Of a stretch of 64,000 bases of DNA, positions 36,662 through 46,488 are shown in pieces; within the stretch, counting starts at the first letter, position 1, and the number at the start of each line of letters is the position of its first letter. The notes below the pieces were generated by a model. It was not told where the DNA came from, did no database searches, and was given only the letters and a program-made list of their open reading frames with translations. The stretch spans positions 124-64,123 of the forward strand of contig NZ_AWZV01000038.1 in the NCBI RefSeq assembly GCF_000472545.1. Direction: 5' to 3'. The position numbers and the translations under genes were made by a program. The stretch comes from Burkholderia sp. WSM2232 (GTDB lineage Bacteria; Pseudomonadota; Gammaproteobacteria; Burkholderiales; Burkholderiaceae).

Positions 36662-38416
36662 ATGCTACGCACGCTGATACACGGCAACAACAAAGGCGTT
36701 CACGCAGAACTCGGTGCGCTGCTGAATCGCCCACCTTTTCATCCTCGCTTCGACGATCCAGATCGCATCGCGCAGCATCGCCGTACATACGCGCAGCTTA
36801 AAGCCATCAACGACTGGGCGGGGTCTGGTTCAGCCCTGCTAGACGACAGGGAGCGTTTCTTCAGCATGCTGTCGTTCGCGGCAACGGTCAATCCATCACT
36901 CTTTAGCGCGGCGCAATCGCATTACGGCGTCAGTCTGACGTCGGTCAAGATGCTTGGGCGACCCTCCCCAGCGCTCGACATTGTCATCGATGAGCTTGAT
37001 CGACTCGACTCCGTTGCGACCATCCTGATAACCGAAATCGGCGTGGCGTGCAGTCATATGAGCGTAGAGACACGCGCGGAATACGATCCATTGAACGACG
37101 ATTTTGTGATCACAACGCCACATAGAGGGGCCTGTAAGTTCATGGGCAACATCTCGCTCGATGGTTCTGCAAAGACTGCGATAGTCTACGCACAGCTTTG
37201 GGCCGGTGGACAAAAGCATGGGCTGTTTCCATTTGTTGTGCCCATCCGCGACCGCGAGCGCGTATTTGACGGCATTCACATCAAAGCGCTTCCCGGCCCA
37301 ACGACGCTAGATCTCGACTACAGCGTCATGTCGTTCGACGGTGTTCGGGTGCCACGTACACACTGGCTCCAGGACAGCGCGACTCTGGATCGGGAGGGTA
37401 AATTCGACGATCCGCTCAAAGGATCCGACGCGCGCCTGGTAAGGTCGTTAGCGATCAGCACGAACGCCTCAACTGCTACGTCCGTTGCGGCGGCGTCGGC
37501 CGCGAGGGCCTGCGTGTGGACGGCCCTCCGGTATGCTTCTCACCGGAAGACTCACGCGCGGCTTGGAACCGATAGAACGCTCATAGAGTTCCGCAATCAG
37601 CAAGGTCTGCTTCTGACTGCCCTGGCTGAGGCGTATGTCGTCAGCAGCTTCGCACGCAAACTCGTTGTGCAACAGAGCGTGGAGCGCACGGCGGACGAAA
37701 TTGCCACCGTGCCGTGGGCGGCTGTGAATCGCCTGGCAGCACTTACCAAGGCGATCTGCGTGTCGGGCGCGGGTGATGTGGTTCGTCATTGCCGCAATGC
37801 AAGCGGTAGTCACGGTTGCCTCGGTGTGAATCGGTACGGTAGCTACCAGGATCTCACGGATGCATACACATGGGCCGGCGGCGATAATCAACTGATACTC
37901 ATTGAGATTGGACGTCAACTTGCGTCAGCCCCACTCGACTTTCCGGATGACGCGGCTATCCCTGATGTAATTGATAGCGTCAACGCGATACAGCGCCTTG
38001 CCCGTTTTGAAGAGCGTCGACAATACGAGCGCGTTACAGCCGGGCTTACCCCTGCACAGCTCGGGGATGCAGACTTTTCCACCACGTGGGAGCCTCGTCT
38101 TCCTGCCCTGCTTGACCTGGCCCGAGTGCATGGTGCCCGCCTGGCCCTCGACGGCTTGCTTTCGCACGACGCTGACGGAGCCGAAGGTGAAGCGTTGCTC
38201 GCACTCGCAAAAATTTATGCGATCAATCATTTCGGTAGCTCACTGCCTTATGCAGCGCGTGACCGGATGGCTTTCAGCGCCTACGACGTGATCATCACGC
38301 ATCTCGACAAGTTGTTGGACGCGTTCGAATTGACCACGGACATGGTCCCTGTGCCAATGGCACAAGAAGACTACGTCAGCGCGTATGCCGGCGGGCTACC
38401 GATTGCCAATCTGTAG
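36662..38416 (+). CDS. Acyl-CoA oxidase-like flavoprotein
   Basis: 584 residues with the layout of acyl-CoA oxidases: an N-terminal helical part, the flavin/substrate middle (ILITEIGVACSHMSVETRAEYD, then ACKFMGN), and two C-terminal helical domains. The family oxidises acyl-CoA to trans-2-enoyl-CoA with oxygen. The catalytic Glu motif TYEGDN reads TWAGGDN (404-409), so the usual base is missing. The start at 36662 follows AAAGGATTCGAC; in-frame ATGs from 36542 on would add up to 40 residues and cannot be excluded. In this cluster it could make the enoyl-CoA that CCR uses. Confidence 0.8.
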   Translation: MLRTLIHGNNKGVHAELGALLNRPPFHPRFDDPDRIAQHRRTYAQLKAINDWAGSGSALLDDRERFFSMLSFAATVNPSLFSAAQSHYGVSLTSVKMLGRPSPALDIVIDELDRLDSVATILITEIGVACSHMSVETRAEYDPLNDDFVITTPHRGACKFMGNISLDGSAKTAIVYAQLWAGGQKHGLFPFVVPIRDRERVFDGIHIKALPGPTTLDLDYSVMSFDGVRVPRTHWLQDSATLDREGKFDDPLKGSDARLVRSLAISTNASTATSVAAASAARACVWTALRYASHRKTHARLGTDRTLIEFRNQQGLLLTALAEAYVVSSFARKLVVQQSVERTADEIATVPWAAVNRLAALTKAICVSGAGDVVRHCRNASGSHGCLGVNRYGSYQDLTDAYTWAGGDNQLILIEIGRQLASAPLDFPDDAAIPDVIDSVNAIQRLARFEERRQYERVTAGLTPAQLGDADFSTTWEPRLPALLDLARVHGARLALDGLLSHDADGAEGEALLALAKIYAINHFGSSLPYAARDRMAFSAYDVIITHLDKLLDAFELTTDMVPVPMAQEDYVSAYAGGLPIANL

Positions 38417-38698
38417 GCAGCGCTGCGCCCAACAATCCAACTTGATTAAACGGTGACGATCGTCTGTGCACTTGCAGCAGGGATCGTCGCGCTTAATCTG
38501 CTCGCTATGAGCCTGAATGTTCGAGGCCAAGCGGTGAGAGAGAACGCAAATGGCCCGTGAGCCGCGCGACTCGCGTCTGCCAACTGGCAAGTTATCTTTA
38601 ACAAAAGCGTCGTCTCTTGAGCATGCGTGAACGCTGACCCCTGCATATGGGTCGTGCGGGTCGACCTTTTCCAATCTAACGACTCAGGTGTGGCAATC

Positions 38699-39895
38699 AT
38701 GGAATTCAGCGCTTTCACTGGTCAAGCCTTCTTCGAAGATCCCTATCCCACCTATGGGACGTTGCGATCAAAAGGTCCGCTCGTGCGGGTAGCGCCGAAT
38801 GCATTGATGTCGGGGCATTATGATGTTGTTGAAACACTCATGCATGATCGCCGAACCGGCATGGATTTCATTGAAAGTGTTCGTGTTCGCTATGGCGAAG
38901 AGGTGGCGAAGTCGCCCCTAATGCATGGCTTCAACAAGATGTTCCTGTTGCTCAACCCTCCGGTACATACCCGGCTGCGGGGCTTGATGATGAAAACATT
39001 CAACGCCCGGCAAATCGAACGTTTCAGAGACATCGCTTCAGCGACAGCGCATCGCCTTGTGGATGCGTTCGAGAGCCGGCGCCATGCCGACCTTACTGCT
39101 GAATTCGCCTTTCCTTTGCCGGTTGAGATCATCTGCCGAATGCTTGATGTACCCGTGCAGCTTGCTCGTTCACTTGGAGGGGCAGCCAATAAAATAGCGA
39201 AGGTATTCGATCTGGCTCCAATGGACGCCAAAGACCTGGACGCTGCGAGTGAGGCGTTCGCTTCGCTTCAAGAGTTTTTCGGCGGCATGGTGAGCGCACG
39301 GCGCGATAATCCGGGTACTGATCTCATTTCGCTGCTTATCTCGGTAGAGGAGGGTGGAGAAACGTTGACTTCCGAGGAGATCGTGTCGAACGTGATACTA
39401 CTTTTCCTCGCCGGTCACGAAACAACAACCAATATGATCGGCAATATGCTGATTGCGCTGCACCGCCACCCCGATCAGCTGGAAATGCTGAAAAGCGAAC
39501 CTGACCGTATTCCCAGAGCGGTTGTAGAGTGTCTTCGGTATGATGGATCTGTACAATTGACGCTGCGCGCCACACTGACTGATATCGAGGTGGCCGGCAT
39601 TCCTGTCCCGCGTGGCACTGCATTATTTCTACTACTAGGATCTGCAAATCGCGACCCGGGTAAGTTCACGGAACCGGATCGACTTAACATCAATCGCGAC
39701 GAGGGCCGGGTATTGACATTCGGTGCGGGCATTCATCACTGCCTCGGCCAGCGGCTGGCGTTGCTGGAACTCGAGACGGCATTGCGCGTCTTGCTCGAAC
39801 GCTTGCCTGCATTGAAATTAACCAATCTTGAGACTTTAAACTGGAACCGTCGAGGCAACCTTCGCGGCGTCGACATGCTGACTGCAGTGTGGTGA
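38699..39895 (+). CDS. Cytochrome P450
   Basis: 398 residues, a soluble bacterial P450 of CYP107-like character. The I-helix oxygen groove is LLFLAGHETTTN, the K-helix ExxR is in VVECLRYD with the residues after it (its Glu is clear, the Arg is less clear), and the heme cysteine is C348 in FGAGIHHCLGQRLA. It needs electrons from a ferredoxin or flavodoxin system, none of which is encoded here. Its place in the cluster suggests hydroxylation or desaturation of the lipid product. The start at 38699 has only a weak ribosome binding site; the frame opens at 38627. It converges on the ACP gene. Confidence 0.9.
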   Translation: MEFSAFTGQAFFEDPYPTYGTLRSKGPLVRVAPNALMSGHYDVVETLMHDRRTGMDFIESVRVRYGEEVAKSPLMHGFNKMFLLLNPPVHTRLRGLMMKTFNARQIERFRDIASATAHRLVDAFESRRHADLTAEFAFPLPVEIICRMLDVPVQLARSLGGAANKIAKVFDLAPMDAKDLDAASEAFASLQEFFGGMVSARRDNPGTDLISLLISVEEGGETLTSEEIVSNVILLFLAGHETTTNMIGNMLIALHRHPDQLEMLKSEPDRIPRAVVECLRYDGSVQLTLRATLTDIEVAGIPVPRGTALFLLLGSANRDPGKFTEPDRLNINRDEGRVLTFGAGIHHCLGQRLALLELETALRVLLERLPALKLTNLETLNWNRRGNLRGVDMLTAVW

Positions 39896-40159
39896 TGCAC
39901 AACGATGGGCGGTCTCTGATGGGACTGAGCTGTCTGTCTTCATTCGCGCCTGCTGTGCACAAACTGCGAGCGTCGACTACTTTCCTCATTATGTCAGCAT
40001 CGCCATGTCCCATCAGGCGCAAGCCGTACCGGATGCAATGTAGGCGGGCGGTAACTTCAAGCCATGTCATGACCACCACTCGACCACGGCGCATATCCGC
40101 TCACCTGTACTCATCAAGATCCGCTATGATCATCTACGCTTGTGTGCCTGCGCAGAGCT

Positions 40160-40405
40160 TCAACCTTGAACCGCACCACGCGCGGCGATATAGTCGATTG
40201 CCTGTTGCACCGTCGTGATTTTCCCGGCTTCTTCGTCTGGGATTTCGCCGCGGAATTCGTCCTCTAGCGCCATGACGAACTCCACCGTGTCGAGCGAATC
40301 CGCACTGAGGTCGGCGACGAAGGACGCACTGCTTTTCATCTGGGCAGTGGACACACCGAGCTGCTTTGCGACGACATCCTGCACATGCTGCGCCAACTGT
40401 TCCAT
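40160..40405 (-). CDS. Acyl carrier protein
   Basis: 81 residues of the AcpP type, with the phosphopantetheine serine S37 in SADSLDTVEFVMALEDEF. The start at 40405 follows GAGGAGCGTT. It is the last gene of the minus-strand CCR-PKS-MaoC-ACP operon, 64 bases after MaoC. As a free carrier it may hold the FAAL-derived or PKS-derived chain for the reductive and dehydrating enzymes. No phosphopantetheinyl transferase is in the window, so it must be served from elsewhere. Confidence 0.93.
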   Translation of the reverse strand: MEQLAQHVQDVVAKQLGVSTAQMKSSASFVADLSADSLDTVEFVMALEDEFRGEIPDEEAGKITTVQQAIDYIAARGAVQG

Positions 40406-40469
40406 AACGCTCCTCACAGACAGATTCTCAGTCGCACCGCTGACGTGACGCAGGAGAAGCCATCGAACT

Positions 40470-40955
40470 TCACGCCTGGCTGCGGCGCGGCTCCTCTCCG
40501 GACACAGCCGGCCTTGCACCTGAGCGCTGCGCTAACGATGTCACCAGAACCACTGCGTCTCCGTCCACCACTACTCGGCCATTCACTTCACAGACCGTTT
40601 CGAGCACGACTCGCCTTTGTCGGGCCAGTACCTCCTTGACGGTGATGTTCGCGCACACCGTTTCCCCAAGCCGCACAGGCCTTCTAAAATTGAGTCTCTG
40701 CGAGACATAGATCGACCCGGGACCCGGCAAGCGCCCGGCGATTGCGGCCGATATCACCGCAGCGGATAACATACCGTGCGCAATACGTCCGCCAAACGGC
40801 GTCTGCTTGGCATACTCTTCGTTCAGGTGAACAGGGTTCGTGTCGCCACTTGCACCGGCGAACAGGAGGACTTCCTGCTCGGAGAGCGTTTTTGTAAAAC
40901 GCGAGCTCATGCCCACCATCAAGTCTTCAATATCGTAGCCACCGATAGCGTTCAA
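40470..40955 (-). CDS. MaoC-like (R)-specific enoyl hydratase/dehydratase
   Basis: 161 residues of a single hot-dog domain. The hydratase 2 motif is FAGASGDTNPVHLNEEYAKQ then FGGRIAHGML, holding the Asp and His that add or remove water at a 2-enoyl/3-hydroxyacyl thioester. It resembles PhaJ. The start is read as TTG at 40955, just after GGAGAGGACA; the first ATG would remove the N-terminal strand. It may dehydrate the product of the ketoreductase, or hydrate an enoyl intermediate. It lies 65 bases after the PKS. Confidence 0.88.
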   Translation of the reverse strand: MNAIGGYDIEDLMVGMSSRFTKTLSEQEVLLFAGASGDTNPVHLNEEYAKQTPFGGRIAHGMLSAAVISAAIAGRLPGPGSIYVSQRLNFRRPVRLGETVCANITVKEVLARQRRVVLETVCEVNGRVVVDGDAVVLVTSLAQRSGARPAVSGEEPRRSQA

Positions 40956-41020
40956 TGTCCTCTCCGCGGTTTTTTGCTGTTTCGCTTTGGCGCACGCGCA
41001 GCGTCATCGCGTTGCGCGAT

Positions 41021-44000
41021 CTATCGTCCGTTCGCGGCGGCGGTTGCTTCGTTGACGTTCGCGTCGCTAAAGAATTCCGCCACCCGGTATGCAGAAGCTG
41101 GCTGCACAATCGAATTGTGGTCGTCGTTGAATACGCCTACGCTTACGGAGCCACGGGTCAGTCGCCGCAGATGGGGAATTAGCTCATTGCGTGTCCGACC
41201 GTTGCTGCCTCTCGCCGCTAGCGCGTAACTAATCGGCGCTTCGATCGTTGAAGGGCAATGCGCAATTAGTGCGACGACGTTCGACGCGTAAAGGCGCGTG
41301 AGGCGCGCAAAGTCGGCGGGATCCATGCGTTCGCGCAGACAGTCCAAGCCAAGGTCCTTGTTCAGCAGATCGAGAAAGCGCGCATCGAGGTGCAGCGAGT
41401 CGATAGCCCCGGGCGTCGGCGCTCCACCCCGGATGCCTACGACGTTCTTCATTTTCAGTGAAAACTCGCCCGTGGGTAGCGGACTGTCGATCATCAGGAG
41501 GGGCGGAGAAACTCGCCCCGCCTGCTCCCAGTGAGCCGCCATCTCGTGCGCGACAAGGCCACCGAATGACCAGCCTCCGAGCCGGTCTGGGAGCCTTCCG
41601 AGCACACGCTCAAGTTCGCTGCAATACAGGCTTGCGAGCTCTGCCAACGTCCGATGTGTTCTCAGGTGAGGGAGGTCCGACTCGGGATGCCTCAAGCCGA
41701 CTACAGTCGGATCGCCTGGCCACGCGGCCGTTAGTTCCTGGTAGCAGAACACATCCCCGCCCACCGGATGAACCAGTGCGATGATTTCTCCAGTTCCTTT
41801 GCGCAGCATGACTGCAATTGACTGACCGTCGAGATCGCCGTCACAGCCGTGGGCGGTCAGGGTCGCCGTGTTCGGCGCCGCTTGAGGAAAGTCCGTCGAC
41901 GCAGCCTTTGCTTTGCCGCCGAAGAACGTAGCAAGCCCGGCGATGGAAACGCCCCTTGTAAGCAATGACACAGGCAGAGCCCGGCCAAACGTTCGCTGCA
42001 ACCGCGCCCGCAGTTCGGTTAGCGCGAGTGAGTCGAAGCCCAGTGCAACGAGGGACTCATTGTCATCGAACACCAAGGGGCCCGTTGCTATGGAGTTGGC
42101 GATCTGGCGGATCACGTCGATCGCATGCGCATTCGAAGCGCGCCAGCGTGCGTGCGCTTCATCGGTTGTCGCGGATGTCGCAGGCCCCTTGGCAATGACA
42201 TCGTTCGACTGTGGATGTGCAGCAGGCGGACTGCGCCCGTCCGATGTCCGCGCCTCGGTGAAATTCGCGTTTTCTGCCACGAAAGGGAGCTCCAGATGCG
42301 TTCTCTCAAACGGATAAGTCGGCACCTGTGCTGGCTGAGGAGGATCGCCATAGAGTGCTGCCCAGTTGTGCATGAACCCGATGCTGTAGAGCTTTGCGCA
42401 CGCATGAGCAAAGCCGGTGGGTTCCGGGCTTTCGTCTGCGTCAGGCGAATCAGCCAAAGACGAAATGGCCTGGTCCCATTTCTTCGTGGCGGCGCGGGCC
42501 AGGTTCGAAAGCGCGGCGCCTGGTCCCACCTCGAGAAAAATGCAATCCTGGTCCGCGAGCTGATTCAGGGCATCCGCGAAAACAACGGGTCGCTCGACGA
42601 GGTCTAGCCAATGTTCGACGCTGGCAATATCGTCGGCCGCTGTCTTTCCGGTCAGCGTCGAGATAAGCTGAATCGTCGGCGGCTCGAAATGCAACCCGGA
42701 CAAAGCCGCAGCGAACCCGGTTCTCATTGAAGAAAGGAGCGGCGTATGGCCGGGCGTGTTATAGGTGTTCAGCCGCGATACTCGCCGGCCCATAGCCATC
42801 ATCTTCGCCTCGGCTTTGGCGACGGCCTCGGCGGTTCCACTCAGCACTGTCTGTTCCGGGCCATTGATGCCGGCAATGAACAGGTCCGAGCCGAACTCGA
42901 ACAGGCCGTGCAGTTCTTTCACGCTCGCAGCCGTTGCCAGCATCGCGCCAGGAGGAGTCTGGGTGTCGAACAGCCGGCCTCTCGCCTCGACAGCCTTCAG
43001 ACCATCTTCGACCGACATCACGCCCGCGATCACCGCTGCAACGTGTTCGCCGAGTGAATGGCCGATTACAACGTCCGGGCGCTGTCCCAGCTCCATCCAT
43101 ACTTTCGCAAGCGAATACAGGAACACGAAGTGGGCGAGCTGACCGTGCCGGTGCCTGACTATCTCCGGATGCTCGCCCTTGATGGCTGATAACACTTCTG
43201 TGGCGAGTGTCGGATCGAGGCGTTTGAGGCACTCGTTGACGAACCGGTTGAATAGGCGGTTGTCCTTGTAGAGTCCTGCACCAATTCCGGGTTTCCACGC
43301 TCCCTGGCCGGGGAACAGGAATACCAGGCGGCGACGCTGGCCTTTCGGGACCTCGGCGGCATGCCATGTACCGGTAGGTTCGGCATTGATAAAGTCATCG
43401 AGTGCCTGCACAAGCTCCCCGCGCATCGCGCCGACCAGCGCGACACGGTGATTCCAATGATCGCGCCGCACGCTCGCCGTATAGCAGATGTCGCGCACCG
43501 CTGCGCCGCCGTCATTCAACAGTTGCCGATAGGCTTTGGCAAGCTGTACGCATCCGTCATGCGATTGGGCGGACAACGTCAGCACCCGGTCGCGGGAGGC
43601 GTACGCAATGGCATTCGGCACAGGTGGTCGCGCAAGCAGCAAATGAACATTGGTGCCACTGATACCGAATCCACTGACGCCTACCAGTGGCTCTTCGCCC
43701 AGAAGTGTCTCACTGGCTTGCGGCACGTTGATCTGGCTTCCCTCCCAACGAAAGCGCGGGTTGGGTTCCGAGAAGTTGGCCTGTGCCGGTACGCGGCGGC
43801 GACGCAAAACCAGTATCGCCTTGATGAGCCCCGCCATGCCGGCGGCCGACTCCAGATGGCCGATCTGCGCTTTCACCGATCCGACCAGTAAGGGCCTGGT
43901 TCTTCGCACGTCCTTCGAATAGACGTTGCGTAACGCGGTCAGTTCGATCGGATCCCCCAAAGGCGTGCCTGTGCCATGTGCCTCGACATAGGCGATTGAT

Positions 44001-44926
44001 TCGGGCCTGGCGTTGGCCCGCTGCAGCGCCGACCTGATTACGCGTTCCTGCGCGGCTCCGTTTGGTGCGGTCAGGCCATTACTCGGTCCGTCATTGTTGA
44101 TCGCAGACCCGGCCAGTATGGCATCGATCCGGTCGCCGTCGCTGAGCGCATCCTCGAGTCGCTTCATCACAATCACGCCACCGCCTTCGCCCCGCATGTA
44201 TCCGTTTGCCCCGGCGTCAAACGGCCGGCACGTCTCGGAGCGCGACATCGCTTGCAGCCGCGCGACAGTAATGGTCCCTTCCGGCCCAAGGATCAGGTTG
44301 ACGCCACCGGCTATCGTAATGTCGCAATCACCTGAATGCAGGCTTTGTGCCGCGAGATGGACCGCGGTAAGCGACGACGAGCATGCCGTATCGACAAATA
44401 TCGCCGGGCCGTGAACTCCGAGAAAGTAGGCGATGCGACCCGCGAGAATTGCCTTGTTCGAACCGAGCCCGGAGTAGGTCGTGATCTTGCTCGAATCGCC
44501 AGACCAGACCGTACGTCGCCCGTAGTCAACCTCGCCGCTGGCCAGGAACAGCCCGACATTCTGTCCGCGAATCTCCGAAGGTACGATCCCGGCGTTCTCC
44601 AGCGCGCTCCAGCACAGTTCAAGCATCCATCGTTGCTGAGGATCCATCTCCAGCGCCTCGGCGCGAGAAATGCGAAAGAAGTCGGCATCGAATTCGAAAG
44701 CACCATTCACGTAGCCGGCCTGGCGCGAGTAGGTCGTGCCAGGCGCATCCGGGTCTGAATTGTAGAAAGGCGCGATGTCAAAACGTTCTGGCGGCGTATC
44801 GCGAATTGCCGAGCGACCCGAATCGAGCAGGTCCCAATACGACTCCGGCGAATCCGCGTTGCCTGGAAAACGAAATGCTGTACCGGTAATCGCGATGCGC
44901 CAATCGGACTGCTTAGCCGCTTGCAT
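41021..44926 (-). CDS. Single-module type I polyketide synthase, KS-AT-ACP-TE
   Basis: About 1301 residues. KS (about 8-430): C182 in VDTACSSSL, His in EAHGTGTPLGDP and GHLESAAG. AT (about 530-830): S624 in GHSLGEH, but the extender motif usually HAFH or YASH reads TPGH (724-727). ACP: S966 in LGFDSLALTE. TE (about 1075-1290): S1120 in GGWSFGGLVAHE, with a late DDH motif. There is no KR, DH or ER. It performs one condensation and releases the product. The start at 44926 follows GGGGAAGG; the longer frame from a GTG at 44977 has no such site. It follows CCR in the operon. Confidence 0.93.
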   Translation of the reverse strand: MQAAKQSDWRIAITGTAFRFPGNADSPESYWDLLDSGRSAIRDTPPERFDIAPFYNSDPDAPGTTYSRQAGYVNGAFEFDADFFRISRAEALEMDPQQRWMLELCWSALENAGIVPSEIRGQNVGLFLASGEVDYGRRTVWSGDSSKITTYSGLGSNKAILAGRIAYFLGVHGPAIFVDTACSSSLTAVHLAAQSLHSGDCDITIAGGVNLILGPEGTITVARLQAMSRSETCRPFDAGANGYMRGEGGGVIVMKRLEDALSDGDRIDAILAGSAINNDGPSNGLTAPNGAAQERVIRSALQRANARPESIAYVEAHGTGTPLGDPIELTALRNVYSKDVRRTRPLLVGSVKAQIGHLESAAGMAGLIKAILVLRRRRVPAQANFSEPNPRFRWEGSQINVPQASETLLGEEPLVGVSGFGISGTNVHLLLARPPVPNAIAYASRDRVLTLSAQSHDGCVQLAKAYRQLLNDGGAAVRDICYTASVRRDHWNHRVALVGAMRGELVQALDDFINAEPTGTWHAAEVPKGQRRRLVFLFPGQGAWKPGIGAGLYKDNRLFNRFVNECLKRLDPTLATEVLSAIKGEHPEIVRHRHGQLAHFVFLYSLAKVWMELGQRPDVVIGHSLGEHVAAVIAGVMSVEDGLKAVEARGRLFDTQTPPGAMLATAASVKELHGLFEFGSDLFIAGINGPEQTVLSGTAEAVAKAEAKMMAMGRRVSRLNTYNTPGHTPLLSSMRTGFAAALSGLHFEPPTIQLISTLTGKTAADDIASVEHWLDLVERPVVFADALNQLADQDCIFLEVGPGAALSNLARAATKKWDQAISSLADSPDADESPEPTGFAHACAKLYSIGFMHNWAALYGDPPQPAQVPTYPFERTHLELPFVAENANFTEARTSDGRSPPAAHPQSNDVIAKGPATSATTDEAHARWRASNAHAIDVIRQIANSIATGPLVFDDNESLVALGFDSLALTELRARLQRTFGRALPVSLLTRGVSIAGLATFFGGKAKAASTDFPQAAPNTATLTAHGCDGDLDGQSIAVMLRKGTGEIIALVHPVGGDVFCYQELTAAWPGDPTVVGLRHPESDLPHLRTHRTLAELASLYCSELERVLGRLPDRLGGWSFGGLVAHEMAAHWEQAGRVSPPLLMIDSPLPTGEFSLKMKNVVGIRGGAPTPGAIDSLHLDARFLDLLNKDLGLDCLRERMDPADFARLTRLYASNVVALIAHCPSTIEAPISYALAARGSNGRTRNELIPHLRRLTRGSVSVGVFNDDHNSIVQPASAYRVAEFFSDANVNEATAAANGR

Positions 44927-45060
44927 ACCTTCCCCGAACGGATCAGATGGATGAAATAGCACGCGCTCATTCACCACGCGAGCGCTGCAAATGGATAGTC
45001 AATGCAAATGCGCGACGGGCGCCGCTATTGCGGATACCCGATGGTTCGCGGATGCGCCGG

Positions 45061-46347
45061 TCAGCGCTTGCCGTGGGGCAGAGTGATCTGCCGTCCGGTT
45101 TCCTTGCTTTGCGCATTGACCAGAACCGCCATGTTGCCCGGCGCATGTTCGTTGAGCCTCATCTTTTGATGAGCTTGAGGAAGCTCGTCCCACGTGAACA
45201 CTTCCGACAGGCAGGGGTCGATCTTTCCGCTGATTACAAGTCGATTGGCTTCTGCCGCCTGCTTGAGACTCGCGAAGTGACTGCCCTGAATGCGCTTCTG
45301 GCGCATCCATACATAACGGGCGTCGCACGTCAGGTCGTAACCGCTTGTGGCGGCGCAAAACACCACCATGCCTCCGCGTTTGACCACAAAACACGAAACG
45401 GGAAAGGTATTACGGCCTGGATGCTCGAAGACCATGTCCACATCGCGTTTCTCACCACACGCTTTCCAGACTGCCTTTCCGAACGAGCGCACCGCATCGA
45501 TGTAGTCCGCGTACTCAGGCGAAGTCATTGAGGGTGGAGAACCCCAGCACTTGAACTCCGAGCGATTGATTACGCCGCAAGCGCCCAGGCTCCTGACATA
45601 CTGCGCTCTCGATTCGTCGGAGACCACCGCAACTGGCTTTGCGCCGGCCAGTGCGGCGAGCTGGATCGCCATGGTGCCAAGGCCTCCCGCAGCGCCCCAT
45701 ATCAGGACCGATTGGCCGGGCCCCAACACGTGCGGACGGTGACCGAATAGCATCCGGTAAGCGGTGGCAAGCGTGAGTGTGTAGCAGGCGCTCTCGGCCC
45801 AGGTAAGATGTTCTGGACGCGGCAAGAGCTGAGTCGCCTGGACACGCGCGAACTGTGCGAAGGATCCATGCGATGTTTCGTATCCCCAGATGCGCTGCGT
45901 TGGCGACAGCATCGGGTCGCCGCCATTACATTCCTCGTCGTCGCCATCCACCTGAGAGCAGTGCGCGACGACTTCGTCCCCGACTTTCCAGCGTCGCACG
46001 TTCCGGCCCACTGCCCACACTATGCCCGACGCGTCAGAGCCCGCGATATGGTAGGGGTCCTTATGCAGATCAAGCACCGAGAAGGGTTGGCCCATGGCAG
46101 CCCAAACCCCGTTGTAGTTAACGCCTGCTGCCATGACGAGCACGAGAACATCGTCGTCACCGATCTCGGGGACCGGGACAATTTCACGAACGAACGCGTT
46201 CATGGGTTCGCCATGTCGGTCGCGCCGGATCGTCCAGGCGTGCATCATTTTTGGAATCGTGCCCAGAGGGATACGCGCGCCGACGTCGAAGATTTGCGGC
46301 GCATCGTTTCTGGTAACAGTCTCCCGATCCAATAGCTGTTCTGTCAT
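45061..46347 (-). CDS. ccr: Crotonyl-CoA carboxylase/reductase (CCR)
   Basis: 428 residues with close resemblance to CCR throughout: NYNGVWAAMG, RIWGYETSHGSFAQF, YTLTLATAYRMLFGH, the NADPH fold WGAAGGLGTMAIQLA, DFKCWG-like SEFKCWG, VFEHPGR, and MRQKRIQGSHFASLKQA. The Asn, Glu and His known to hold CO2 are in place. The enzyme reduces a 2-enoyl-CoA with NADPH and carboxylates it to ethyl- or alkylmalonyl-CoA. No other ethylmalonyl-CoA pathway gene is nearby, so it likely makes the PKS extender. It is first in the operon; the ribosome binding site is GGGAG. Confidence 0.95.
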   Translation of the reverse strand: MTEQLLDRETVTRNDAPQIFDVGARIPLGTIPKMMHAWTIRRDRHGEPMNAFVREIVPVPEIGDDDVLVLVMAAGVNYNGVWAAMGQPFSVLDLHKDPYHIAGSDASGIVWAVGRNVRRWKVGDEVVAHCSQVDGDDEECNGGDPMLSPTQRIWGYETSHGSFAQFARVQATQLLPRPEHLTWAESACYTLTLATAYRMLFGHRPHVLGPGQSVLIWGAAGGLGTMAIQLAALAGAKPVAVVSDESRAQYVRSLGACGVINRSEFKCWGSPPSMTSPEYADYIDAVRSFGKAVWKACGEKRDVDMVFEHPGRNTFPVSCFVVKRGGMVVFCAATSGYDLTCDARYVWMRQKRIQGSHFASLKQAAEANRLVISGKIDPCLSEVFTWDELPQAHQKMRLNEHAPGNMAVLVNAQSKETGRQITLPHGKR

Positions 46348-46455
46348 GCATGCTCCCGATTACATGTCGCAAAGCGGCACGGGCCGAGTGAGGTGACGAG
46401 GCACGCCGCTAGCAAGGAGTTGCCAGCATAGAACGAGTAACGCGGCTAACAAAAG

Positions 46456-46470
46456 TCAACTTTTGTGACA
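46456..46470 (-). promoter_or_regulatory. Direct-repeat-like site facing CCR
   Basis: On the minus strand this reads TGTCACAAAAGTTGA, keeping the CACAAAAGTT core of the cluster motif with both half-sites altered. It lies 108 bases before the CCR start. It can also be read as a GTCA-N7-TGAC dyad, so its membership in the motif is less sure than that of the others. Confidence 0.45.
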
Positions 46471-46488
46471 TCTTGAACCGCTTTAAAA

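Noticed and set aside
46431..46460. Consensus sigma70 promoter for CCR with TTGACT as -35
   Set aside because: No acceptable -10 hexamer lies 16-18 bases downstream on the minus strand, so TTGACT is better read as part of the direct-repeat site.
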